A stretch of DNA of 46,894 bases from Dysgonomonas sp. 520 (GTDB taxonomy: Bacteria > Bacteroidota > Bacteroidia > Bacteroidales > Dysgonomonadaceae), in NCBI RefSeq assembly GCF_010501095.1, contig NZ_QVMP01000025.1:1-46894 (forward strand). The letters run 5' to 3'. Within the stretch, counting starts at the first letter, position 1, and the number at the start of each line of letters is the position of its first letter. The translations under genes and the position numbers were made by a program. Positions 26,094 to 33,963 of the stretch are shown here, one piece after another. The notes below the pieces were generated by a model. The model ran no database searches and was not told the DNA's origin. It saw only the letters and a list, made by a program, of their open reading frames with translations.

Positions 26094-26393
26094 ATGACCG
26101 ACAAACAAGAAAAGTTGCTTCACGATTTGGAGTTAAGAATGAGGCAATTAATGTTATTATGTGATTCTTTGCGCGATGATAATCTTTTATTGAAAGAGGA
26201 CATCGAAAAAAAGAATGTGCAAATAGCATCACTTTCTTCCGAATTGGTTGATATGCAGGCTAAATATGAAAATTTGAAGGTAAGTAAGGCTTTAATTTCC
26301 GACAGCAATGGCGATAAGGAAAAAGCAAAAGTCAGGTTATCTAAATTAGTGCAAGAAGTTGATAAATGCATATCATTGTTGAAAAGTAGTTAA
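26094..26393 (+). CDS. Small coiled-coil protein preceding zapA
   Basis: A 99-residue, highly charged protein predicted to be one long coiled coil (MTDKQEKLLHDLELRMRQLM...LLLKEDIEKKNVQIASLSSEL). It is placed 26 bases before zapA, and its size and heptad pattern resemble ZapB, the partner of ZapA at the division ring. I infer a ZapB-like role from this, but sequence identity to true ZapB cannot be claimed. A short polar gap near residues 68-75 (SDSNGDKE) splits the coil from a final helix. Confidence 0.7.
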   Translation: MTDKQEKLLHDLELRMRQLMLLCDSLRDDNLLLKEDIEKKNVQIASLSSELVDMQAKYENLKVSKALISDSNGDKEKAKVRLSKLVQEVDKCISLLKSS

Positions 26394-26419
26394 AATAAAT
26401 AGAAAAATTGCACGACACA

Positions 26420-26722
26420 ATGAATGAGCATTTCGTAATTACACTGCATGTATTCAATAAAGTATATCGTTTGAAGGTGAAACGGAAAGACGAGAAAATT
26501 TATCGGGATGCGGCAGATGCAATTAAAAAGAAAACGAAACAATATAGAGATTATTTCTCAGGACAAGAAAGCAACAAGCTTGAAGATACTGATTATATGG
26601 TGATGACCTCCATACAAGCATTATCGGAGAATGCCGCACTGGAAACGGAAAACGAGGCATACGAAAGGAAAATCAAGTCTTTAACTGAAGAGTTAGACCT
26701 TTTTTTGAGAAAATACAGATAA
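26420..26722 (+). CDS. zapA: Cell division protein ZapA
   Basis: A 100-residue protein from the ATG at 26420; a TTG four codons earlier is a weaker candidate. The N-terminal beta-alpha part (FVITLHVFNKVYRLKVKRKDEKIYRDAADAI split over a strand pair and a helix) is the ZapA globular head, followed by a long helix (about 50-98) that mediates tetramer formation. ZapA bundles FtsZ filaments at the septum. The preceding coiled-coil gene is a likely partner. Confidence 0.88.
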   Translation: MNEHFVITLHVFNKVYRLKVKRKDEKIYRDAADAIKKKTKQYRDYFSGQESNKLEDTDYMVMTSIQALSENAALETENEAYERKIKSLTEELDLFLRKYR

Positions 26723-26727
26723 CACTA

Positions 26728-26755
26728 TTGTTTAGGCAAAACAAAGATACATTTG
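26728..26755 (+). promoter_or_regulatory. Promoter in the zapA-rny gap
   Basis: TACATTTG (26748-26755) matches the -7 consensus, with TTG at 26728-26730, 17 bases upstream. It may drive the small RNA just after it, rny, or both. Confidence 0.5.
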
Positions 26756-26812
26756 CACTAATTGGAGAACATGGATATTTTCGCCCGTGTTGTTCGGTTA
26801 GTGTATTTTTTT
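26756..26812 (+). ncRNA. Candidate small RNA between zapA and rny
   Basis: Directly after the promoter, CACTAA (26756-26761) pairs with TTAGTG (26798-26803). Inside, ACATGG pairs with CCGTGT around a short loop, with a symmetric 7/7 internal loop between the two stems. The last stem is followed by TATTTTTTT. The layout promoter - rod-like hairpin - U run, all within about 65 bases, suggests a short transcript or a leader attenuator for rny. Confidence 0.4.
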
Positions 26813-26844
26813 ATATAAATATTTAATACTGAAAATTTTTAATT

Positions 26845-28383
26845 ATGAATTTAACTAGCATATTATTAGCCATTGCTTGTTTCTTCATAGGTGGTATTCT
26901 GACATATGTTGTCGTGAATATACTTATGAAAAACAAAATCAAAGGCAGATTAGAAGAGGCTGAAAAAGAGGCCGAACTAATTAAAAAGAATAAGTTACTG
27001 GAGGTTAAGGAGCAAGCTATCAAAATGAAAAACGACTTCGAAAGCCAAGCCAACGCCAGAAACTCGAAAATTCAGATTGCTGAAAACAAAAACAAGCAAA
27101 GAGAATTGAGCCTCAACCAGAGACAAGAAGAACTTCAACGACGCAAAAACGAAGTTGAAACAATAAAAGAAAATCTTGACGCTCAGCTGGAAATTGTTGA
27201 ACGTAAGAAAATTGATCTGGAAAAACTTCATAAGCAAGAGATCGAAAGATTGGAAGCTCTGTCCGGACTATCGGCAGAAGAAGTGAAAGATAAAATGGTA
27301 GAAGCTTTGAAGGATGAAGCGCAAACTCATGCCCAGTCATACATCAACGAGATTATGGAAGAGGCGAAAATGACTGCAAACAAAGAGGCGAAAAAGATTG
27401 TGATTCAATCTATACAACGTGTGGCTACCGAAACAGCTATCGAAAATGCAATCACTGTATTCCACATCGAGTCGGATGAAATTAAAGGACGTATTATCGG
27501 GCGTGAAGGACGCAATATCCGTGCGTTGGAAGCCGCAACCGGCATAGAAATCATTGTTGACGATACCCCCGAAGCCATCATTCTGTCAGGTTTCGACCCT
27601 GTAAGGCGTGAGGTTGCCCGTTTGGCACTTCACCAATTGGTTGCAGACGGACGTATCCACCCGGCACGCATCGAAGAGGTGGTGGCCAAGGTGAGAAAAC
27701 AGATTGAAGAAGAAATTATAGAAACAGGTAAACGTACAACTATCGACCTGGGTATTCACGGCTTACACCCTGAACTTATCCGCCTTGTGGGTAAGATGAA
27801 ATACCGTTCGTCGTATGGGCAAAACCTGTTGCAGCATGCCCGTGAAACAGCAAATCTTTGTGCTGTTATGGCATCCGAACTAGGGTTGAATGTGAAGAAA
27901 GCCAAACGAGCAGGATTGTTACACGATATAGGTAAAGTGCCTGACGATGAACCGGAATTGCCACACGCAATACTGGGTATGAAATTGGCGGAAAAATATA
28001 AGGAAAAACCGGATATTTGCAACGCTATCGGTGCTCACCACGATGAAGTGGAAATGACTACGCTATTGGCTCCGATCGTTCAGGTGTGTGACGCCATTTC
28101 CGGAGCACGTCCGGGAGCACGCCGCGAAATTGTGGAAGCATACATCAAGCGGTTGAACGACTTGGAACAGTTGGCATTGTCTTATCCGGGAGTATTGAAA
28201 ACCTATGCAATACAAGCAGGACGTGAGTTGCGTGTAATTGTAGGAGCAGACAAAGTAAGCGATGTGGAGACAGAAAAACTGTCGGGCGAAATTGCAAAGA
28301 AAATTCAAGACGAGATGACATATCCCGGACAGGTAAAAATAACCGTTATCAGGGAAACCAGATCTGTTAGTTTTGCTAAATAA
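26845..28383 (+). CDS. rny: Ribonuclease Y
   Basis: Membrane-anchored endoribonuclease that starts mRNA decay. The 512-residue protein has an N-terminal membrane helix ([20 protein letters not shown]), a long charged coiled coil (about 30-190), a KH RNA-binding domain with [20 protein letters not shown], and an HD domain with [16 protein letters not shown] and GLLHDIGK followed by [12 protein letters not shown]. Length and order are standard. A strong terminator follows 28 bases after the stop. Confidence 0.97.
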   Translation: MNLTSILLAIACFFIGGILTYVVVNILMKNKIKGRLEEAEKEAELIKKNKLLEVKEQAIKMKNDFESQANARNSKIQIAENKNKQRELSLNQRQEELQRRKNEVETIKENLDAQLEIVERKKIDLEKLHKQEIERLEALSGLSAEEVKDKMVEALKDEAQTHAQSYINEIMEEAKMTANKEAKKIVIQSIQRVATETAIENAITVFHIESDEIKGRIIGREGRNIRALEAATGIEIIVDDTPEAIILSGFDPVRREVARLALHQLVADGRIHPARIEEVVAKVRKQIEEEIIETGKRTTIDLGIHGLHPELIRLVGKMKYRSSYGQNLLQHARETANLCAVMASELGLNVKKAKRAGLLHDIGKVPDDEPELPHAILGMKLAEKYKEKPDICNAIGAHHDEVEMTTLLAPIVQVCDAISGARPGARREIVEAYIKRLNDLEQLALSYPGVLKTYAIQAGRELRVIVGADKVSDVETEKLSGEIAKKIQDEMTYPGQVKITVIRETRSVSFAK

Positions 28384-28410
28384 TTAGCAGGCAGATTATT
28401 TAAAATTTTA

Positions 28411-28444
28411 TAAAGAAGCTTAACATTTTAAGCTTCTTTATTTT
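28411..28444 (+). terminator. Intrinsic terminator after rny
   Basis: A perfect 13-base stem, TAAAGAAGCTTAA / TTAAGCTTCTTTA, with a 4-base loop, followed by TTTTG. Confidence 0.88.
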
Positions 28445-28447
28445 GTC

Positions 28448-28476
28448 TTGACTAATCCATAAAATCATTATCTTTG
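28448..28476 (+). promoter_or_regulatory. Promoter of the ldhA operon
   Basis: TTG (28448-28450) and TATCTTTG (28469-28476) are 18 bases apart. The start codon is 54 bases further downstream, leaving a leader of roughly 50 bases. Confidence 0.65.
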
Positions 28477-28530
28477 CCCGATCGAAATCAAGGTTATACT
28501 CTTAGCAGGGTTCTATAAAAAAAAGAAGAT

Positions 28531-29538
28531 ATGGCATACAAAATAGCTGTTTATGACGCAAAGCCTTACGATGAGGCTGTTTTTAACAAAGCCAACGAAA
28601 AATATGGGTTTGAGTTGATTTTTCACAAAGAACATCTGGATACTAACAATGCAATATTAGCTAGTGAATGTGATGCCGTTTGCATATTCGTTAATGCAAA
28701 TGCAAACGCAACAGCTATAAAAAAACTAAAGCAATTGGGCGTAAACCTTATCGCCTTGAGATGTGCGGGTTTTAATAATGTCGATTTGAAAGCCGCCGCC
28801 GAAGAAGGTATCAGAGTTGTGCGGGTTCCCGAATATTCACCACATGCAATTGCAGAACACACACTGGCATTGATGCTCAGTTTGAACAGGAAAGTGCACA
28901 GGGCTTTCTTAAGAACCCGGGACGGGAATTTCTCCCTACACGGATTTTTAGGTTTCGACATGAACGGGAAAACAATCGGAGTGATAGGTACGGGACGCAT
29001 CGGGAAAACTGTTGTTCAGGTATTGAAAGGTTTTGGAATGGATATTCTTGCATACGATGTATATCCCGATCATGCCTTTGCAGAAAAAGAGGGAATTACA
29101 TACACCACTCTCGACGAAATTTATGCAAAATCTGATATCATAACCCTTCATTGTCCGCTCACAAAGGAAACTGAATATATGATCTGCGACACATCCCTAG
29201 CCAAAATGAAAGATGGCGTTATGATCATAAATACAGGTAGAGGGAAATTGATACATACAAAACACCTTATCGACGGACTGATATCGCGTAAAGTTGGTTA
29301 CGCAGGGTTGGACGTGTACGAAGAAGAAGGAAATTATTTTTACGAAGACCGTTCCGACAGCATAATGACTGACGACGTTCTGGCTCGTTTGTTGTCGTTC
29401 AACAATGTGATAGTTACATCGCATCAGGCCTTTTTCACACAAGAGGCCATGTCTAACATTGCAAATACAACGCTGAATAATATCAGTGATTTTTTCGCTG
29501 GGAAAACCTTAGTAAACGAAGTCGTGTTCAAACCATAA
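28531..29538 (+). CDS. ldhA: D-lactate dehydrogenase (2-hydroxyacid dehydrogenase family)
   Basis: Reduces pyruvate to D-lactate with NADH during fermentation. The 335-residue protein shows the NAD-binding motif GTGRIG (153-158) in IGVIGTGRIGKTVVQVLKGFGM, and the catalytic set Arg237 (INTGRGKL), Glu266 (LDVYEEEGNYFYED) and His298 (VTSHQAFFT). The last two motifs are typical of the LdhA branch rather than phosphoglycerate dehydrogenases. It has its own promoter and is followed after 28 bases by the amidase, probably on the same transcript. Confidence 0.93.
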   Translation: MAYKIAVYDAKPYDEAVFNKANEKYGFELIFHKEHLDTNNAILASECDAVCIFVNANANATAIKKLKQLGVNLIALRCAGFNNVDLKAAAEEGIRVVRVPEYSPHAIAEHTLALMLSLNRKVHRAFLRTRDGNFSLHGFLGFDMNGKTIGVIGTGRIGKTVVQVLKGFGMDILAYDVYPDHAFAEKEGITYTTLDEIYAKSDIITLHCPLTKETEYMICDTSLAKMKDGVMIINTGRGKLIHTKHLIDGLISRKVGYAGLDVYEEEGNYFYEDRSDSIMTDDVLARLLSFNNVIVTSHQAFFTQEAMSNIANTTLNNISDFFAGKTLVNEVVFKP

Positions 29539-29566
29539 TATATTCATAAAGGCTGTATTTTTAACT

Positions 29567-30976
29567 ATGAAATATTTTCTGACATTCATCTTTTCAATTC
29601 TTTTTTGTGTAAGTAACTTATTCGCACAAAAATTTGTTGTCGTTATTGATGCCGGGCACGGAGGTAAAGATCCCGGAGCGGTAAGAGGAAAATATAAAGA
29701 AAAAGATATCAATCTGGCAGTTGCCCTTCAATTAGGAAAATATATAAACAGTAAGTATAAAGACACAAAAGTAGTATACACACGCACCAGCGACACATTT
29801 GTGGGGTTGGATAAAAGAGCCAGTATAGCCAATAAAGCCAAAGCCAATTTATTTATTTCTATCCATGTCAATGCAACGGAAACGAAAACGACTACTGCGG
29901 TAGGTGTTGAAACATACATTCTGGGAATTGGCAGAACCAAAGAAAACCTGGAGGTAGCAAAACGTGAAAATGATGTTATCCTTTTGGAAGACGATTACAC
30001 TAAAAAATATCAGGGGTTTGATCCCAAATCTCCCGAATCAAGCATTATTTTCGAAAACATAGCCAATCGGTTTCTGGAACAAAGCCACGATTTTGCAAAC
30101 ATTGTGCAGAGAGAAATGTCGGGTGTGGCAAAAAGGAAAAATATTGGCGTGAAACAAGGACGGCTGATTGTGTTGTGGAAAACCACCATGCCTAGCGTTC
30201 TGGTTGAACTTGGGTTTATCAACAACAGCAACGAGGCCACCTACATGTCTTCGCAACGAGGCCAACGGGCATTGGCCAGTGCTCTATTCTCCGCTTTCGA
30301 GAATTATAAAGCCAACTTTGAGAGGAAACAAGGAACAGGAAAAGAAGTTCAGGTGCTGAAAGAAGAGAAGAAAGCCAATAATACAGACAGCAAGTTGCAA
30401 CAACCGGATGAAGATGTAGTAACAGAAAATAAGCCTGAGAAAAAAGAAGACAAAGCAGAAATAAAAAAAGAAGAGAAGAAAAGTAAAGAAAACAGCCGTG
30501 AAATAAAAAACGGAATAAATAATTTTATAATAAAAAAAGTAAAAGATCCACAAAACACTACGACTACTACCACTAAATCAGATCAAAATGAATCTGTTAC
30601 CAAACCGGCTAAAAAAGAAGAGAAAATTTTAGCGGAGAAAAAGGTAAATGCTGATGAACCAATCAAGCAAACAGACGTTAAAAAGAAGAATGAAACGCCG
30701 AACAAACCCGATCAGGCTGCAAACAAAATGCAAATAGCGAAAGATCAGGTTGAATATCGTGTTCAATTCTTTATTTCAACGACCCCGGTGGCATCCGATT
30801 CCAATAAATTTAAGGGATTAACCCCTGTTGATTCTTACAAAGATGGAGGTGCATACAAATACACGTACGGGTCGACGACGGATTTTAATGAAATTTTGAG
30901 AATTCAGAGAAAAGTGAGAGCGAAGTTCCCGGATGCTTTTGTTGTGAAATTCAAAAATGGAGTTCGAATAAAATAA
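29567..30976 (+). CDS. N-acetylmuramoyl-L-alanine amidase with C-terminal SPOR-like domain
   Basis: Cleaves the stem peptide from peptidoglycan in the periplasm, usually during daughter-cell separation. A signal peptide (MKYFLTFIFSILFCVSNLFA) precedes an Amidase_3 domain: zinc ligands His31 (DAGHGGKDPGA), Glu45 and His100 (FISIHVNAT), and catalytic Glu214 (PSVLVELGFINN). A lysine/glutamate-rich linker of about 130 residues (roughly 245-385) follows, then a short C-terminal domain (about 390-469, VEYRVQFFISTTPV) that resembles SPOR domains binding denuded septal glycan. The MCE gene begins 6 bases after the stop. Confidence 0.9.
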   Translation: MKYFLTFIFSILFCVSNLFAQKFVVVIDAGHGGKDPGAVRGKYKEKDINLAVALQLGKYINSKYKDTKVVYTRTSDTFVGLDKRASIANKAKANLFISIHVNATETKTTTAVGVETYILGIGRTKENLEVAKRENDVILLEDDYTKKYQGFDPKSPESSIIFENIANRFLEQSHDFANIVQREMSGVAKRKNIGVKQGRLIVLWKTTMPSVLVELGFINNSNEATYMSSQRGQRALASALFSAFENYKANFERKQGTGKEVQVLKEEKKANNTDSKLQQPDEDVVTENKPEKKEDKAEIKKEEKKSKENSREIKNGINNFIIKKVKDPQNTTTTTTKSDQNESVTKPAKKEEKILAEKKVNADEPIKQTDVKKKNETPNKPDQAANKMQIAKDQVEYRVQFFISTTPVASDSNKFKGLTPVDSYKDGGAYKYTYGSTTDFNEILRIQRKVRAKFPDAFVVKFKNGVRIK

Positions 30977-30982
30977 TGTATT

Positions 30983-31873
30983 ATGAGTAAAATAGCGTCG
31001 AAAGAAGTAAAAATTGGAATAGCGTTTATCATTAGTTTATTTATACTGTATTATGGTATAAACTTTTTGAAAGGAATCAATATATTCAAGCCATCGAACT
31101 CGTACATCGTTTCGTTTGACGATGTAACAGGCTTAACCCTGTCAAGTCCGGTTTTTGTGAATGGATATCAGGTTGGATTGGTTTATTCGATGCATCTTAG
31201 CGAAGATGGCAAGAAGGTGTTTACAGTGTTGAATATGAACAAGGGCGTGAAAATACCAAAAGACAGCAAGGTAAAGCTGGAGGTATCGATGCTGGGAAGT
31301 GCAACCATAATTATTGAGCAAAATCCACTGCAAACCGAATTTATCTCGCCCAACGATACCATATATGGAGTGAGAGATGCCGGTATGATGGATGCGGTGA
31401 CGAAAGACATGCTTCCGCAGGTGAATGCCATATTGCCCAAGGTTGATTCTATTATGACCGGCTTGCAGATATTGGTCAACAGTCCGGCATTGCTTCAGTC
31501 TGTGAATAATATGGAACAAATAACAAGGAATATAGATGCCTCGACAAAACAATTGAATATGCTGATGTCTTCATTGAACAGAGATGTACCTCAGATAACA
31601 AATAAATTGAATAACGTGACCACGGATGTATCTAACATGACGTCTCAACTTGGTTCGATAGATTTGTCAAAGACATACAATTCGATTGATTCGACATTAC
31701 AGAATATTCAGTATCTTTCAGGTAAACTAAACGAAAGTAACAATTCTTTAGGTTTGTTATTGAATGACAGACAGTTATACGATAGCTTAAGTACAACCAT
31801 AAACAATGCGTCAGGTCTTTTGCAAGATATAAAAGAAAACCCAAGTAGATATATCAATGTTAAAGTTTTCTGA
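30983..31873 (+). CDS. MCE-family (MlaD-like) lipid transport protein
   Basis: A 296-residue protein with one N-terminal membrane anchor (IGIAFIISLFILYYGINFL) and an MCE domain (about 36-115: YIVSFDDVTGLTLSSPVFVNGYQVG, then VSMLGSATIIIEQN). The helical C-terminal half has repeated asparagine/serine-rich heptads. Family members form hexameric rings that bind phospholipids, usually fed by an MlaE/MlaF ABC transporter; neither is in the window. It is tightly linked to the amidase, which is a common Bacteroidetes arrangement. Confidence 0.92.
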   Translation: MSKIASKEVKIGIAFIISLFILYYGINFLKGINIFKPSNSYIVSFDDVTGLTLSSPVFVNGYQVGLVYSMHLSEDGKKVFTVLNMNKGVKIPKDSKVKLEVSMLGSATIIIEQNPLQTEFISPNDTIYGVRDAGMMDAVTKDMLPQVNAILPKVDSIMTGLQILVNSPALLQSVNNMEQITRNIDASTKQLNMLMSSLNRDVPQITNKLNNVTTDVSNMTSQLGSIDLSKTYNSIDSTLQNIQYLSGKLNESNNSLGLLLNDRQLYDSLSTTINNASGLLQDIKENPSRYINVKVF

Positions 31874-32240
31874 TATTATTTAGAGTCATTCTAAATAACA
31901 CTACGAGATATTAAAAGGCTCGTAACTTAACCACTTAGGTAAAATATGTATCATATCACTTAAGTATAGAAAATATCTTGAGGTCTGTTTGTTGTTATTT
32001 AATTGATTGTGTAATAGGTGATTATGTGGGGTTAAATGAGTCTATTTGCAGAAAAAAAATGAAGAGGCTTTAATGTATTGATTTTTATCAACTTAAATTT
32101 TATCGAGAAATACAAATAAAAAAGATGTTTTTTTAACCGAAATATTTATTGAATTTTGCATAGGTGTATTCTCAATATCAAGGGTAAAAAGGAGACAATA
32201 TAGGAAAAGAAAAAAGGTTGAAGTGTTGAACAATAGAAAA
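31874..32240. other. Intergenic region upstream of dnaA
   Basis: About 365 AT-rich bases. It holds an AT-only-type hairpin right after the MCE stop (TTATTTAGA / TCTAAATAA, 31876-31898), an imperfect direct repeat starting CACTTAGGTA (near 31932) and CACTTAAGTA (near 31957), and one weak DnaA-box-like TTATCAACT. No cluster of DnaA boxes and no clear -7 promoter box were found. Confidence 0.5.
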
Positions 32241-33641
32241 ATGAATGAATCGGTAGAAATATTGTGGAATAATTGTTTGAAGGTTTTCAAAGACAATGTC
32301 AATGAAGTAGCTTTCAATACATGGTTTGCCCCGATTGTACCATTATCATACTCAAATGATATATTTACAATTCAGGTGCCAAGCCAGTTTTTTTACGAAT
32401 ACCTTGAGGAAAAGTTTATTGATCTGATTCGTATGACACTGCATAGGGTGATCGGAGAGAAGACAATCTTAAACTACCGTATTCTTGTAGAGAATACGTC
32501 GAATTCGATGGTAGTGTATCAAGGAGAAAACAAGTCTACCGCAGTTGAAGCAACCAAACAAGTAAAGACAAATAAAATCACAAGTCCTTTCGAGAAAGTC
32601 GTATCAAATGATTTCGACTCACAGTTGAATCCTAAATATACTTTCGACAATCTCTTCGAAGGGGTTAGCAATAAACTGGCTCGGGCAGGAGGTGAAACAA
32701 TTGCAAAAAATCCGGGAAAAACAGCTTTTAATCCTCTTTTTATACACGGATTGTGTGGAGTTGGAAAAACGCACCTGTGCCATGCCATTGGTGTGAAAAT
32801 AAAAGAGTTGTATCCTGAAAAGCGTGTTTTATTCGTATCTGCACACTTGTTCAAGGTTCAATATACCGATGCCACACGTTTCAATACGGTGAATGATTTT
32901 ATCAACTTCTATCAAGGAATTGATGTCTTGATAATAGACGATATACACGAGTTGTCCGGATTGGAAAGAACTCAAAATACATTTTTCCATATATTCAATC
33001 ACCTACACCAAAACAATAAGCAATTGATATTGACTTCCGACCGTGCACCATCCGAATTGCTGGGTGTTGAAGACAGGCTTTTGACACGTTTCAGGTGGGG
33101 GTTGACAACAAAATTGGAAAGTCCTGATTATGAACTGAGAATTAAGATTATTCAGCACAAAATTCTTCAGGATGGACTGTCCATTTCTCAGGATGTGATT
33201 GAATATATTGCAGAAAATGTTACCGATAACATTCGTGATATTGAAGGTGTTATAGTTTCGCTGATGGCACATTCCGTAATCTACAACAGAGATGTAGACC
33301 TTCCGTTGGCAAAACGGGTTATTGGACAAGCAATAAAAAAACCGGAAAAGAAAGACCTCACAATATACGACATAACAGAAGTTGTCTGCAATTATTTCAA
33401 AATCAAAAAAGATTTGATTCATACAGCTTCGAGAAAGAGGGAAATCGTTTTGGCAAGGCAAGTTACAATGTATATGGCAAAACAACACACCGATCTATCC
33501 CTGGCTCAAATAGGTGCTATCATCGGAAAGAAGAATCACGCAACAGTACTGCATGCCTGCAAAACAGTCAAAAATCAACTGGATGTGGATAAATCGTTCA
33601 GGGACGATATTGATGAAATAGAAAAAGAACTGAAAAAATAA
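32241..33641 (+). CDS. dnaA: Chromosomal replication initiator DnaA
   Basis: ATP-dependent initiator that melts the origin. I chose the ATG at 32241 (MNESVEILWNNCLKVFKDNV); a GTG six codons earlier is possible. Domain I runs to about residue 85 (FNTWFAPIVPL), with a short linker; the AAA+ domain has Walker A GLCGVGKTH and Walker B VLIIDDIHEL. The C-terminal DNA-binding domain carries the DnaA signature HTDLSLAQIGAIIGKKNHAT. The gene stands alone, with neither dnaN nor recF beside it, as is usual in Bacteroidetes. Confidence 0.98.
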   Translation: MNESVEILWNNCLKVFKDNVNEVAFNTWFAPIVPLSYSNDIFTIQVPSQFFYEYLEEKFIDLIRMTLHRVIGEKTILNYRILVENTSNSMVVYQGENKSTAVEATKQVKTNKITSPFEKVVSNDFDSQLNPKYTFDNLFEGVSNKLARAGGETIAKNPGKTAFNPLFIHGLCGVGKTHLCHAIGVKIKELYPEKRVLFVSAHLFKVQYTDATRFNTVNDFINFYQGIDVLIIDDIHELSGLERTQNTFFHIFNHLHQNNKQLILTSDRAPSELLGVEDRLLTRFRWGLTTKLESPDYELRIKIIQHKILQDGLSISQDVIEYIAENVTDNIRDIEGVIVSLMAHSVIYNRDVDLPLAKRVIGQAIKKPEKKDLTIYDITEVVCNYFKIKKDLIHTASRKREIVLARQVTMYMAKQHTDLSLAQIGAIIGKKNHATVLHACKTVKNQLDVDKSFRDDIDEIEKELKK

Positions 33642-33645
33642 GAAG

Positions 33646-33674
33646 AAACCAGATCACATTGATCTGGTTTTTTT
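33646..33674 (+). terminator. Intrinsic terminator after dnaA
   Basis: A perfect 11-base stem, AAACCAGATCA / TGATCTGGTTT, with a 3-base loop and a T run, immediately after the dnaA stop. Confidence 0.9.
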
Positions 33675-33845
33675 ATTGTATCAACGCAATCTTAATCCGT
33701 TTTATAAGATAAAATGACAGCTTTACTTTACAATTCATTGCACGCTTTTATCTTCTTTGTGCAATTTTAATATGACTCTCCATTTTTTATAACATTTTGA
33801 TAATTTTAGTATCTCAAACTTGCTATCTATTTGAAATGAAAGTCC

Positions 33846-33853
33846 TAAATTTG
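33846..33853 (+). promoter_or_regulatory. Candidate -7 box of the carboxyltransferase promoter
   Basis: TAAATTTG matches TAnnTTTG; a TTG at 33820-33822 is 23 bases upstream, longer than ideal. The start codon is 110 bases downstream. Confidence 0.35.
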
Positions 33854-33963
33854 TATAGTAAACAACTAAGTCTGGCTTAAGCTGTGGAAATGTAGAAAAA
33901 CCTAAGAATAAGCACTTAATATAGGATAAAATATACAAATATACATACAACGCTAAAAAAGCT

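Larger units (their letters stand above)
33642..33963. other. Intergenic region dnaA to carboxyltransferase
   Basis: About 320 bases without a credible gene. It contains the dnaA terminator at its left end and a candidate -7 box, TAAATTTG (33846-33853), for the next gene. No DnaA-box cluster was seen. Confidence 0.5.

Noticed and set aside
26723-26844. 6S RNA downstream of zapA
   Set aside because: The gap is only about 120 bases and the foldable part about 57, too short for a 6S RNA of 150-200 bases with a large central bubble.
31874-33963. Replication origin next to dnaA
   Set aside because: Only one weak DnaA-box-like site (TTATCAACT) was found upstream and none convincing downstream; no box cluster or AT-rich repeat array typical of an origin.
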